NCBI GenBank assembly: GCA_963931925.1 | Contig: OZ007569.1 | Span: 61,993,050-62,057,049, forward strand | Source: Onchidella celtica | Taxonomy: Eukaryota > Mollusca > Gastropoda > Systellommatophora > Onchidiidae | DNA length: 64,000 nucleotides | Direction of reading: 5' to 3' | Notes under the pieces: generated by a model | The model's database searches: none | What the model was told of the DNA's origin: nothing | The model's input: only the letters and a program-made list of their open reading frames with translations | Program-made: the position numbers and the translations under genes | In this document: in pieces, positions 25,314-40,300 of the stretch | Layout of the letters: each line of letters opens with the position of its first letter | Numbering within the stretch: the first letter of the stretch is position 1

Positions 25314-28300
25314 CTGTGACAGAGAGGTAAGAAAAATGGGTGAGAAATCTGAACCTTTGCAATGCAGGAGAGTTAAACTGACTCCACAAAACAGTCTGAA
25401 TAAAAACAAACTGAATAATAAAGCAGAACCAAGAAAGCTATACTTTGCTTTCCAGCCCTATGAGTTTATTCCAATCCATTAGCAAATGACATTGTAATCT
25501 GCAATATCATCACTATGTGTTTCTCCACAATAGCATACTTTATGACGATGTTGAATCAGATGATAACATTACCATTTTAGTGTAAACAAAAATGAAATTC
25601 ATTTTACATCTAATATCTGGAGCATACTAGAGAATGAATATCTACTAAAGTCCTTTATAACATCTGATAATTCCACTACTTTTCGCAGAGCCACTCAGAT
25701 TGATGAATCTTTAGACAGTAGAAAAATAATGCAAAAATTCTTCTTCCGGGGAATTTACACTTTAAAGTAAATCCTCTCCTAAATATTCCTCACCTGACCA
25801 CTTCCCTACATATCTAGATCTGTGTGTTTGAATACTACCAATACTTACACTACATCCAACCAGATTCTGGAAACGAGGGGAGACAAATGTCCAGGCTCCC
25901 ATATTCCTGTGTTCTTCCTGGCTCCACATAAATTCTTTGGCCTTTGGGTAAAGCTTTAGTACATTCTGTAATTCCGCTGCTGGGAAGGGACACAGGCTCT
26001 GAGGGGAGGGGGGGGGGGGCAGCAGCAAAGAATGAGATAGTTCTTGTGCTTTCCAAAACAAAAATCTGTCATAAATTAAGATGTGGTTGACTCTGAGTAA
26101 AAATGAGAACACACTGTTTCATGCAAGGTTGCTGTTCTCAACTTAACAGAAGGTAACTATGACAACACTGTACTTAACAAAGGATATGCGCTTGTCAGGA
26201 ATTAGGCACTAAAACTATCCAAGAGATCAGAGTAGGGAAATGAACTGCAGAGATATCTGCGAAGGTTACAATGCAGACTTTCTAGAAAAGTTGACAACAA
26301 ACCAGACAGCCAAGGGAAAATACGACTCATATGCAAAAGCTGAAGAAAAAGAAGCACAGCTGGAACATGCAAGTAGAGTGACACTAAAAATCATAAAATT
26401 TCAACATAAAATTTATTCATGTATTCGGAAACAACTTGAGTTATTAAAGATTCAGAACCAAGAAATCTGCAATGGCTTAAGACTCAGTTAAAAACATGAA
26501 ACTAAACAATGATAACAGCCCACTGAAAAAACTTACTTCCAGCCTCACAAAGGCAATATTCTTGGCATCTCTTTTCTCTCTCTCACCCACCATGGTATAG
26601 TAATGTTTGCCAGAACAAAATACAACACGTGTCACTTCAGAGGGTGTCACACCAGCATCAGGTAACACAGGATGGAAATGTGTTCCAGGTGACATGTCAG
26701 CCAGAGAAGATACAGCAGCTGGAGACCTGAGAATCATCTTTGGGGAGGCCACTATTAAAGGTTTACGGAAGTTACGAATCATCTGTGAATATNNNNNNNN
26801 NNNNNNNNNNNNNNNNNNNNNNNNNNNNNNNNNNNNNNNNNNNNNNNNNNNNNNNNNNNNNNNNNNNNNNNNNNNNNNNNNNNNNNNNNNNNNNNNNNNN
26901 NNNNNNNNNNNNNNNNNNNNNNNNNNNNNNNNNNNNNNNNNNNNNNNNNNNNNNNNNNNNNNNNNNNNNNNNNNNNNNNNNNNNNNNNNNNNCACATGTA
27001 GACAATCCATTTACGAGGTGGTCGGCGATAGTCCTCAGCCAGATGAGAGACATAGAGACGCAGTTGAGCAGTCCATTGTGAGGGGCCTGATTTAAAGCTC
27101 CAGAGCCTAAGCTACTTGGTTTGATATAAACCCACAGCGTTTACATCCAGCGCTCTCACTCCCAGTGAGGGCCGCATGGTGAGAGTCCATACTAATTTGT
27201 AATGATGAAAGTGAACCGTTCTACTTACTTTTGAAGACAGTTTCAGAGCTACCGCCAGACAACGCATGGTTGTACAAGCATTCTCCACGGCGTGTCTAGA
27301 GGAAATGTCCATATCCTAACATGTCTCATTGAATTAATAGAATTTAAACTGTTAGATCCGTCGCCACGTGCGCGGATTCTATTTGCCATATAACTCATAT
27401 GACCTGCAAGTAGTTAGATTGAATACGTTAGTCTTTATAAAAGCTGTAGTTTCATTAGTTAGATTCAGTTGCCTTTGAATTGATATATATATTTATAATT
27501 ATATTTGTTACATTAATTCCTGTAATTAAACTGCCCTACAGTTCTGCTAAAATTGAAAGCAATTGATTTATTTAGTTTTTAGAGTGCAAGTATTTATTTT
27601 TGTGTGTTCGTCGATTGTGGGAGCGGACCTCGAAAGAGTGTCAGTCGAAATATCCCCATGTAACCCACATCGCGACACACATCATGTTTTCAAGATTCTG
27701 ATTTTAGTGGTCGTTGATCTAGTTCTGTTCATTAATATTGGTCTCATTTTTTGGAATGAATCTTTGGCCATTATTATTCTTTTCCTTATTTCACTTATGC
27801 TCCTAGCATCTGATGTTATCAAATAGCCTGGATATTTGAATTTTGTAACTTGTTTGATTTGCTCTCATTTGCACAAGGTGGGTCATTAATATAAGCCTCC
27901 AAACAAACACATAGAATGCATATATACATATGTGGTTGTGTACCCTTGGAGAGCACTGTGAGCGGGAGGTGTAAAATTGTATAATTCTGAGAATGCACAG
28001 AAATCCTTGAGCCCCAAGAACTATGAAATAGAGACTTACACTCTCCACTGATCACATATGTATCTATAATGGTTTGTGCTGCATTGAAAAAGTCTCCAAA
28101 CTGAGCTTCCCATATCACCAGAGCCTTGGGGTCATCAATGCTCATGCCATACTCAAATCCTAAGACACCTTCTTCAGATAACACACTGTTAGCAACCTGG
28201 AGATGTTGAAGGAATAAACAATGAAGAGATTGACATTAAAAAAACAACAGGAATAGACAGATAAAAGGAAAAAGGGAGAAAAAGAATGAAAGAAACAAAA

Positions 28301-31300
28301 TTGACATAAAGAATAAAAGATTAGTTCAACTTACTCCAATCTATCATTTCAATGCAATCAAACCATTCAAAGACAGTAGGAACACACTGCAAGCCGCAAT
28401 TCTGGTATTCACTGTATATAGTTTAATTAATATAAATACATAATGTTGCCCCAGTCCCTAACAAAAAATAAAAAACTGGAAAATTGCATAGGCCAACTGG
28501 AATAATTGACAGGCTACATATGAAATAAATTCAACAACAGGACAAAAACCAGTCAAACTTGAAAGAAAAATATACTTTTGAGTTATCAGCTTCATTTGGA
28601 ATTTGCAACAGATTCTACATCTAAAATTTGGCTATGCAAGTAAAGTGTGCAAAACATTTCAAAATGTGAAATATTTTTCTCAATAACACAGAAAATCTCG
28701 ACTGAGAAAACAGAAAGTTACCTCTAGGTAGGCAGTTTGTTCACTGGACAAATCATTTAGAGGAATGTAAATGTGGTCTGTCTCCTGATCAACAACCATG
28801 CAATGTCGATGACTGAATGTGCCACGCCCAACATCCTGACCACTAATCCTTACACTGTAGCCTGTAGCGTGACATGCAGGGAAAAAAAAAACAAAACATG
28901 AAATTTCAGAAAAATAATAAAACCAAGCAATATTAAAGTATTTCACTGCGCATAAAAAATAAAAAATTCTTCCCTCGCCATGTCACAGTTACAACCACTA
29001 GTTACTGGTCAAGAAATGCTATTATTGCTTTCTTAAATATTTAGGGAATGTTGCCATTGCAAACCGATCATTTAGGTACATGTATTAAACTGCTGGGAGA
29101 TAATCAGTGACTAAACTTCACAGAATCTGAATTAATACCTAATGTGCTGAGTGAAACTTAGAATGTTTTGAAATAAGGAGTTTCCCTATCACAGACAGCT
29201 TTCTCAACTCTCAGATCTTAATGATTTTGAATCTCATTGTATAAAACATGTGAATCCATAATGGTCATCCATAAACAACATTGAAACATAGCATACCTCA
29301 CTACTATTGCTGAGGCAACATGGCAAGGCATGAGTGAAATGCTTTAACAATTGAACAATTTCACACATAAAATTCACAGAAAGAACTAAAAGAGGCAATC
29401 GTACATTTTGTGACATTTGCCCATAAGTGGCCCCCCTCAATGTGAAAAGGAGGCAAAGAACGAAATTTCCGCTCATACTTTTGGATTTTTACTCCATGAA
29501 AATGTGTCTCTTGTTTGCAGCTCATTAAACTGAAAACAAATAATATTAAAGAGTCTATTTTGTCCAAAATGGATGTGTCCTTGAGATTTATCATCAAAAA
29601 TTGAGGCAATACTCAGTTTCATGATTTTTAGTTAAGTGGTCATGAAGTTTTAGTGCTTACATCCCTTTCTAGCTCCATTATAGTATGGTGCTACTGGTAC
29701 TGTGGTCCAGCAGAAACAGGTGAAATGTTTTCAACAGAATATTGAAAGCCTTATATAAAGTGTGGACTTTGACTGAAAACTTGTCTACAGGTTTGTTGTT
29801 TTAAGTAATTTTGAGTCTGAAAACTTTACCTTTGCATAAAGTCTGCCTATCATACCTTGATGTAAGAGAGAGCCCATGGCCAAAGCTTCAGCCGTAGCCC
29901 AATCCAAACCAACTCCTTCAGTAATTTTCTGCAGTCTTCGGTCCAGGTGAGTCTTCTGGATTGTTGGATGCACATTCTGTGGAAATAAATGGTCCATAAT
30001 TTCAATGACTAGCATTTACACAAGAACAATTTTGTATAGGTCTCATTTTATTTGAATGTTTTAACAGCTTTCCGTAATAAACTATTCACAAGAAATGAAC
30101 ATCCGTGCTTCTATAACAAATAATTATGTTTTGCAGTATTAACAATAACAATCAAAATTCAAAGCTGCTACTTCTGAAATTGTCTATCACACCAGTCAGC
30201 TGTGTCATTAGACTAGTTCTTAATCTTGACACAATAGGTCATTATTCTCATAATTTAAGGAGGAATATAACAAATTGCATCATAGATACATCACCGAAAT
30301 CTATCACACTTTTGCAACCACCAATATGTATATCTCATTTAAGGTCTGTATAAACACTTGCAATATGCCCTAATGCACAAAGTTCCTGAAAGTTTGGACT
30401 GAGCAGTATTATAATATAAGTTATAACCTTTTGCCCTTTAACAAGCCACTACAAAATGCTGATTCACAACATGATGACTCATATAAATTTTTCTTCAAAA
30501 TGTAACTTGACATACAAGTCATAAGGTAGAAACAAGAAATGACGATTACTGTGCAGAACAACATTAAAAATGCCAACTTCTGACAATTTATACTCTCACA
30601 ACTTTATGTAATTCTATTAGAATGTTAAAACATCAAAGTGCCCATGAAAACAAACAGTGGTCGAACTCCACTTTAAACCCTTTTGAGAAAACTAAGTTTG
30701 TTTTCCTCTGATATAAATAGTCGACTAAGAGAAAAGACAGGAAACAACTAGTTATTTTGTTTCAGCTGAGTCAGACCGATATTGCATTGAAAGACTGGAG
30801 AATCCTGTACACACTCAGAAGGTTAAAGGTTATCTTAACTTCCAACAAAAGTGGAGTTAAACTACTATTTCATTCATGGACACATTTACGATGTAGACTG
30901 ACTATTGAACAAAATTAAGATTATCAGCTTCTGACGACTTATTCAGCCTCACAGCTTTCAATTAAACATATTCATTAAAGTATAATAACAGTGGACACTG
31001 AATGTTTTGAAACTGTACATGGCACCATACAGTTAGCTGAGCAAGTCAAATCAATCCAGCAAACATTTCCATACTAACCAAGCTACTTGGCACAGCAACA
31101 GACTTTGCTCCTACATATTTCAAGACATCCACGGACACACCTGTGTCCCACACAGTCACATTGTCACCTGCCTGTACACAGGACGACCATTTGTCTAGCA
31201 GGTGAAAAGGCTGTGGATGTCAAATGTACATGAAGAAATAAATACAGACAAAACAACCTGCTTTCTAGAGAAACTTGGAGCAATCTAAACTGGCAAGAAG

Positions 31301-34300
31301 AAAGGTAATGGAAGAAGTATCCACTGTCAATACCAAACTATAAAATTTAATGAATTCAAAGAGAAACTGTAGGAGAAGAGCAAGGAACAGCACAAGTAAA
31401 GCTAACTAGAATTTTAATAGCAAAATTACTTAGAACAACAAAAACAGAAAACCTATAGACAAGTTTTAGTTCAAGTTTGGAGAAAGCACATAGACATGAT
31501 AACAGCCACATTATTAGGAAGAAGCATGACAACAAACAGATTACAGAAGAATGACAGGGCAGAAGGAGACCCTACCAGAAGCCCCATTCAACCTCCTGTA
31601 CCTATGGACAAACATGGAAATGCTGTTTATGTACTTAATACTAGAGCTGACAACCTGGATACTTGGTACTCATCCCTTTCCATACGTACTTGCAGGAAAA
31701 CTGATAAAAAAAAACAATAACAAAAAGTACCATAGCAGGCTGCAGCTCCACAGAATTGAATGACCGAGAGCATTAGGAACAACAGAAGCAAGTGGTTAGG
31801 GACAAAAGTAAAGTTTTACAAAAATCAACCCATTTCTCTTTACTCTCCCTGACCTTGATTTGATATGAAGGCACTTTTTCTAAATCCTGTGACAACTGTG
31901 ACTGCCACTGTTGAACAGAGTCTTTAAGTGAGGCAGCATCACACAGTCCTGATGCCTATGGTAGATGATATACATGCATGTAAATGCAATAACTGTGCAT
32001 AATTATGGAATTCAGAAAAAAAGCTCAGCAAATACAGCTTGTGTGATAAGATATATATGAGCATAAGACCACTGACGTTTAAAACATGACAAAAGCTACA
32101 TAAGAGCAAACGAATGACACTAATGATTAGAAAAAAAACAATCAATGTCTATTTGCAGTTAATTCTGAAGTAGATGGGCCAGAATGAATTTTTGACAACA
32201 AGTTGATATAACTTGACGTGTACATCTACAATGAAGAGGTGAGAAATCTGTGTAAAATATGGTCTGATTCAACAACAGTTCGAACCTCAAACTGGGAACA
32301 GTTTAGATAAAATGATATCAGTGTAACAGTTGTGGAGCCTGTACATGTGATGTCAAAAGGAAGAGACTGTTACTGACCACTAATGATTGCCCAAAGAGAT
32401 CTGGAATGCTCAGTCGGCTGTTGATCTTACGATACATAATTGGTTGAGTGAAAGAAGGCTCATCCAGTTCATTATGACCCCACTTGCGGAAACACATCAG
32501 GTCAATGATAACATCACGACGAAATTTCTGACGGTATTCCATGGCTATTGATGTGGCTCTGATCACATCCTACAGGAGGAGAAAAGATGAATCAATGAAT
32601 AAAAAGCTTAATTTATAAGCTACTCTGATATAGCAACAGCTCTTCTGAAAGTAGAGCATTGTATTTACTGTTAACAACACCCTAGTATTTCTACAGATAA
32701 ACAGTACAAAATCATATTGAACATAAAATTAATTTCCTATTATCAGATGGTAACAAATGCCACCATGAAACATCATTCACATTAATGGAATAAACTGATA
32801 AATTAAACCTGAACAGTGCATCTTAAAATTTCCATACATTCAGAAAGACCATATTGCTCTGTATTTCAAAATTCATGGAATATCACAGCACGTTCACTGC
32901 ACGAGTTTGGACTGCAGGGACATTGCTCTTAGAAACCTAATGGTCCAATCCCTCTACAAGACTTTAAAAAAAAAAAAATTATGACAAAATAGACAGGAAA
33001 TGGTTCTGGAATACTGAATTATGTTGAGGTATGGAACGGTAACTATCAATTGCACTTTCTCCCAGCTGTCTGACATGAATGAAGACATCATATGTGACAT
33101 GACAGGTAAAAGATAAAGCAATGACAGAACAATCTAACTTAAAACAAATAATTAATATAAAGAGGGCGAACCATTCACATTCTGCCACCTGCTGACCTGG
33201 AATAATTACAAGACCGTTCAAACAGTGCAGAAGATGAAAGAACAGTTCAGGTAATGTATGCAGTGTATCTCTAATTGATAAAGTGTTAGTGTATGTTTTG
33301 TCACCAACAATATTACAGACAGCACCGAGTGGCTCAAATCCACAATTCTTCTGGATTTCAGCTATAGGGGATATCCTGAAAATATGGAAATCCAGGGCCG
33401 ATGACCCTCATCCAGCAGCCACCATTCACTACTCTCACTGCCACAGGTCCTTCCATGCACAGACTGGACTCATCAGCCACCTGCACACTCACAGTCAACG
33501 ACCATCCCTGCCCCCTTGATGACTAGATGGTCTTAGTTGAGTCCGACTGACGAACAACAACAAAAAAAGTTGTTGGGGCCAGAAACACATAAATTCACCT
33601 AATCCCATCCATCGCCAACCATCACTTGTCGGGTGCTGGGTGAATGTCAGATTTATTACTTGCAGCCCATGACTACTGGCAACTTGTAACTAGCGGGTCA
33701 TCACGACCCATAAACTGATCTTTTGAAATAATGATTCCATTAATTAAATCTGCTGTGTTCACACACAAACTTTTCATATGGATATGTTGCATATCCTTCC
33801 CTTTTGTGATCATGATATGTGAAATTTCACTCAGTTGGATTGGTAAATAAAATACGTTCTGAGTTCTGAAAAATGCATACAGTTAGAGAAGTTTACAGTG
33901 GCATGTGTGTTTTAGTGAAGGTAAATATAATATTTTCCTCACCAAATTTTTCCAATATTCAAGCATTTTTTGTTAGCAGAGATAGTGTAGATTAGTGTCC
34001 TCAAAGGACATTTTGTACAATGTTCAAGTTTTAAAGATCCTGACTTTTTTAGTAAAAAGTCTTTTTCAGACGATTTCTGGAATTTTCAACAAAGTGTTTT
34101 TCCATTCCTCTGTAGATCTCCTGACTTCTCATTCCATAAACTTTGCATCATTAGAACACTCTTCCATTGTAATAGAAACTGAGCACTCTTTTGACATTCA
34201 TTTGACTTACTGAAATAATCTGTGCCGTACATGTTGAAGAGAACTTTATCCAGAAAAGACAAGGATTTAAAGAACAAGTCTCTGACTTGTGATCGGTATG

Positions 34301-37300
34301 CATGAGATGTTCTCTTGATCTTTCACATTAACATTAACAATGATGTCTTGGAGAAATATTCATTAACTCTATGAAAGGATCAGTTCTGTACCATGCCTAA
34401 GTCCACCTGGACTTCTTCAAAACAAATGTGAGGTGATCTGCAAAAACCCTACCCTTCGCAAAAATCACGGATTTGAGTTAAATGCATAGACATGAAGAGG
34501 AGACACTTCTGAACAACATGCAACTTGAATTTTGTCAATATCTTCATTATTAACGGAGTTATGACCATTTTAAGTGACGAAAACAGAAAAATACAAAACA
34601 GAGAAAAACAAGTTTAAAGTTAGACAACTTGATCTAGATCTAGAACACTCCTCCAGTCCATCTTCCTCGTCACTACTGCTCTCATCCCTCCCACAAAAGC
34701 AGTTTTCAATAACATCCATCACATCATCATTATCCATCCAAACTCCCAGGCCAATCTCCTTCAACCCATTCAACATCTCCGCTATCTCTTTCTCTCTTCT
34801 CTTACTGGGCGCCGCCATCTTGTTTACCTTGACAACACCAACACAACCACGACAACTTGAAAAAAACGCCTCTTAATACTGCTAAAACACCGTCAAATGT
34901 GAAAAACTATTGAACAGTATGAATGTAGAGATGATAAATTATTTGTAAAATGTCACAGGGAGGTCAAATAGTGGCTGAATTGGAACAACAAAATTGTCGA
35001 AAATTTTCCAATTTTTCCAAATTTTTACTTCACGGCGGCCCTAAAAAACACGATTTTGACACATTTATAGATCGTATTCAACAAAATCCTTCACACAGTT
35101 GATGTGTGAGTTGACATAGAGATACCTCTGGCAGCCTTAACCTGTTTCAGGCTATATCTCGGATCTGGTCTTTGCGCAAAGTGTCGGGTTTTCGCAAAGC
35201 ACCTCACAAATGATAAAGTTGTCTATTAAGATCAATGAATCCACTGTCTTATTTGTAAAGCACATTAACCCAGAACCATTATTATTGGAGTGGGGAAGAT
35301 TGACAGAGCTGAAGTATCTTGCATATTTTAAAAAAAAAACAACCCGCACACAGACACACACTTGTCGCTCAATTAGTAGAATTAAGCATGAGTGGGGAAA
35401 TCATTGGCGTGATTAAGCCAAATGGCTTGGCTTGACGACAATCAGGTTCTGTCTGATACTTTTCTGTCAAGCCAAGGCGACATGGAGCCTCTCTCACCCC
35501 CGCCCCGCCCCGCCCCGACTATTGTTTGGTGACATAATGTGTAGTGTGTTGGCCTAGTGCTCTGCACACTTCAGTGTTTTTAGTTTGTTATTTTACAGAG
35601 TTTGAAAGTGAAGACAATACAACAAAGAATGACTTCGTGGTCTAAAGAAAAACTGTTAAACTTTATTGATATATACAAGTCATTTGACTGTTCGTGGAAA
35701 GTAAAGTCAAAAGAGTACACTAACATAGTGATGAAAGAGTACACCTATGGAAAACTAGTGGACTTTGTCAAAGACTTGGAACCCTTTGCTAATTGCGAAT
35801 TTGTCAAAAAGAAATAAATGGGCTGCGAATATCTTTTAGAAAAGACTGTCTCATCACAGTGTCGTTACTCATTCTTGGGCCTACCAAATTCAGAAGGTGT
35901 AAATACGTTTTCTCGTCCATTCTCAGGATATTTTAAAAATCCAATGGACTGAGCTTCTGCTCCTCCAAAAGATTTATGTGGCTGTGATCGTGCCTGGTCA
36001 ATAGCCATTGTTTCATCCACATTGATTTCCTTTTCTTCCTTTTCTTTTTCTTTAAAATCAGAACAGCCAGAGCACTCAAGATAATGTCGTCCTCCATGTT
36101 GCCATGTGCATCTAGCCGAATTAACAAGCCAAACCCAACGTGAGTGGGGAAGGCCACCAGGCCGAACTGATTTTGGCTTAATCAAAGTCAAAATTGGGCA
36201 AAAAGAAAAGATTGTATGTTGCGAAACCCTGCGTGAGAAATAAAACCCAAACTATACAAAGCAAACTAAAGAGAAGACAGAAAATACACAAAATTTTTGG
36301 CTTTCGCCTTTTTCAAGTGAAAAAAAAATCGAACAATAAAAGATTTCAACAGGTTTTCTGTGGTTTTTTATTATTTTGGCTTAAGCGTTAATGGACCACT
36401 TTAACCGTGATGTGGAATCAAGCCCTTCAATTTGCCATGGTTGTGTGCATAAAAAGCAACTTAAAAAAGACATGTGAAATAAAGAGCTGCCCTGAACTGT
36501 AAAAAAGGACAAGGAAGGCGCATAAATTCATATCATTAACTTTAGCAGGTATATTTCACCAAATGATATTGTTGTGTTCATACATATCATGTTTCATACA
36601 ATCAAGGTTCCAGAAATTAAAATATACAACTTGACAGTTCTGACCAATGAAAGGAAGCTGTGACAATGGAACTTAAAATGTTCTTGAAGTTATTCAGTGA
36701 AGTTAATGGCTTTGAAAATGTGCAAGAATTTAATGAAACAGACTTACCTAACAGTAACACTATTGCTTTAAGGAGAACAGCCTACTGTGGTATATGCCAG
36801 TGCCCCCCCCCCCCCCCAAACCCTAATCACTGCAAGCGTGGTCCTGTGAACAAGTATTAATTGCAGTAATAATGCCTTGATAACAGCTTCAGGCAACGCT
36901 GAAATCCACCCCATATAAATTTAGTGGCTTGTGTAGCATCGGCCAGAGAAACTAATTCAGGATGCTTTCAAGTGAGACATTGTGTTCAATGTCTGCACTT
37001 TCACTATGCCACTTGTCAGACAGGTTGTTAGCAAGGAGAATTGTCAAATATTTTTTTTATTTGTGATTAAAACTGTTGGGTCACTGTACATATTTTTGGT
37101 CAATTCACAAAGCTGTATAAATGCTGTATTTAAGGCACATAACATGAAACATGATTTGTCCAGAATTTTCTCCTATTCTTTGCCTAAATGTCCATATAAA
37201 AAGTGTTTTAATCCGTAAAGAACTAAAACAGCTACGTTTGATCGAAAATGGTATGTAACATGCTGATTTTCCTGCCATCCGCATGCTCAGCACAGGTAAA

Positions 37301-40300
37301 TTTTTGGTCAGCATTTTTGGGGTCAAAATATCAGCCAGACCCTCTCTCATAGCAAGCAACTACTATAATGCAGCTCTTGGGCCGCCATGAACAAACTATA
37401 GAATGACTAATCCGTCATTTAAAAATATGTTTCTGCATTGACTCCTGTACAACATTTTGCAATGACCAATAAGACAATCATTAAACTTACCTCTGGAAAG
37501 TCTCCATTTACATGTATAACAGGATAACCGTTCATTTTTGCTATATCACTACAATATTGGGATGATCTGAAAGATGAGGTTAAAACACACAACAATAAAT
37601 TAATAACTTTCAGAAAATGTATCATCATAAACGTGGTCTCACTGCGGGAATAATTAAATTACCACCAGTCATATGAGTTGTATATCGCCTCCATTCTTTG
37701 GGGGAATGCGAAGCTGCCGCAACCCAATCGCTGAACTTTACTTAGTTTAGAAATACTTTCAAAATTTACAGTCATACATGCATGGTTTGCTGACACAAAC
37801 TAGGCAATGTAAGCTAAAGGCTGTCTGTTGAGGAGTAGGAGCACATTCCAAATATATATTGACTATTTGTTTGACATCCATTTGAACAACTTTTAGACTG
37901 AACACATCTGTGTCCAATTTCATATTTTGCAAAGGACTTTGAGGATAATTAAATAAATTCAGAAAATGACCTGAGAGTGTTTCATGAATCAATTTACATG
38001 CCAACCCAGAAGCCAGTCAGTGTTCAGATAAACTATGTTTAGACTTGCCAACTGCCCTGGATATTTCAGGACCGTCTCAGATTTAGATGCTGGATTTTGC
38101 AACAAAAAAATTATTAGATGGTTGTATCTTCAACACAGATTTGTTCATAAACTTCCAATCTCAAGACAATCCCTTGTGATTTTTTCTTTGTAATTGGCAT
38201 TAGCATTATGCAAATGTTTACCTTCCCCTGGCTGCCTCAGTTGTAAATCCTACTTGATTGTTGACAATCAAGTGAATACTTCCTCCAGTCTCAAAATGTG
38301 GAGCATCAGCAAAGCAAAATGTTTCAGCAACTACTCCCTGTAAGTAACAGTGAATTACATCTACATAATAGAGAAGACTCAACAGTTGTAAACTGAAGTA
38401 AGGAGCTAAAACATACAATCTATTTAAATCTTTATAGGCACTGACTGCAAATGTCTCATAGCATGTATTACACATCTAATACCAAAGTTCTAATAAAATA
38501 ATGGTCAGTTACTTTAATCACAGACGCCTACACGACAAGAGATAAAGCTTTTATACTTCTCTAATTACCACTTGATACTTACCTGCCCCACAAAACTTGC
38601 ATCACCATGTACTTGTACACACAAAACACCATCACCTGGTTTTGCATCCGGACTATTACTATAGTCACCACATTTCCCAGTCTTTAGTTTAGAGCGAGCT
38701 TTGCCTGCAGTAACTGGATTGTTAGCCTGAAATGTAAATGCAAAAATCCTTGACATAGATGTACTGGAATAGTTTTATTATGAAATGTTTTTTTTTCAAA
38801 CATTTTCTTTCCATCAATGCCTTTTTGTCTAAGCTTTTATCTCTATAATATAGTGGATAGAGCACTGAAATTACTATGCCTAATTATAAGAAACAACAAC
38901 TGTGATGTATAAAGTTATTTAAAATTAGAACAAAAAAACTACTTCTAAACAAACCTCAAGATGTGATGGGTTTGGAATGAGGGAAACATGCACTTGTTTT
39001 CCATTGTAGTCTAGATCCACTGATGTATCTAGCAAAAAGAAAAAAAAAAAGTCAGAAATGAAGATAAAATTAAAAACATTTGCAAGTTGACAAATGTTTT
39101 CAAGAGAAGGGATAAATTTACTTCCTTAGATAATTATAATAATCAAATTATCAATATTATCTTGGATCAGACACAAAAGAATCAGTATGTATGGTATTAC
39201 TGGTGTCCACATCCTTGCAACAGCACAATACTAATACAGATAAATCTTTCACTAAACTAATTATCCTAACAATTAATAACATTTCCCGGCCTCCCCTGAA
39301 TACAATTTACATTACCTGAGGTTAGGTAAAACAAAGAGAATAAACCCGTATCTTTGACAAGGTACAAAGAAGTGCACAAAAATATATCCTCCTCTCGGCT
39401 CTTCCAATGGGAAAAGATATGACACTGAAATTGAAGGTCAAATTTGAGTTTGGAACACTTTTTTCAACAAATATTCACATATGTGAGCGAGCCCCACTAA
39501 CCTCAACTGAAGTCACACTGGACCAAATGGAGAAAATCGGATCAAATGCAAATATACAATTTTTTGACGATTTTTTTATTTTGATCGATACTTAAAGTTC
39601 AATGATTTTTCTACAGTCTTTGGGAATATTAGGTCTGAAATCAGCCTCTAAATATGATAAATGCTGCTTTTAATGCCTTTAATTTTGCCTTTGACATCAA
39701 ATATCACAGCAATAATGGGGCTCATTGAACTCCCGATAACTTCAAAATTGATAAACCTATTGACACAAAATTTTCACAGGCCGTATATCATTAATATTGG
39801 CATAGGCATACAAAATTTCAAAGCCTTCAGTTAATTACAAGCACTACTGCCAGGGAGATAGTAAGGCTACCCATCTCGCCGAGCGCAAAAATGGCTCCTC
39901 CATCTTTAATGGTGATTTTCTCAGAAGTTGCTTCCGTTTTTGACCGGGGATAAGTGTCTTTAAAAAGCCATGGCTTTGCGATAAAAAGGAGCTTTGCATT
40001 AATGTTTACACCAAATTAAAGATGAGATTTCACACTTTATGGTGATATTCATAATTCAAGATTGAAAAATTGCGACTTCCGTTGAGATTAGTGAGGCTCG
40101 CTCACATATTAACAAAATAGTTTTAAATTTTAGTTTTATCACAAACTCACATAAATGTGACAGTACATCGCCAATTCCTTGTGCTCCTTCAGGTATCTCT
40201 GTATGACCTCTCATCTAATTAAAAGAAAAATAAACAAATATCTGAAGTTCAATAAATGAGCTTGGGGTCAAAATTGGGAATCTCTCATGATTGCTAAGGT

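Noticed and set aside
26477..27095. Frames of 90-177 residues spanning the N run
   Set aside because: They cross unknown bases; only the DHTKD1 exon at 26537-26782 is real.
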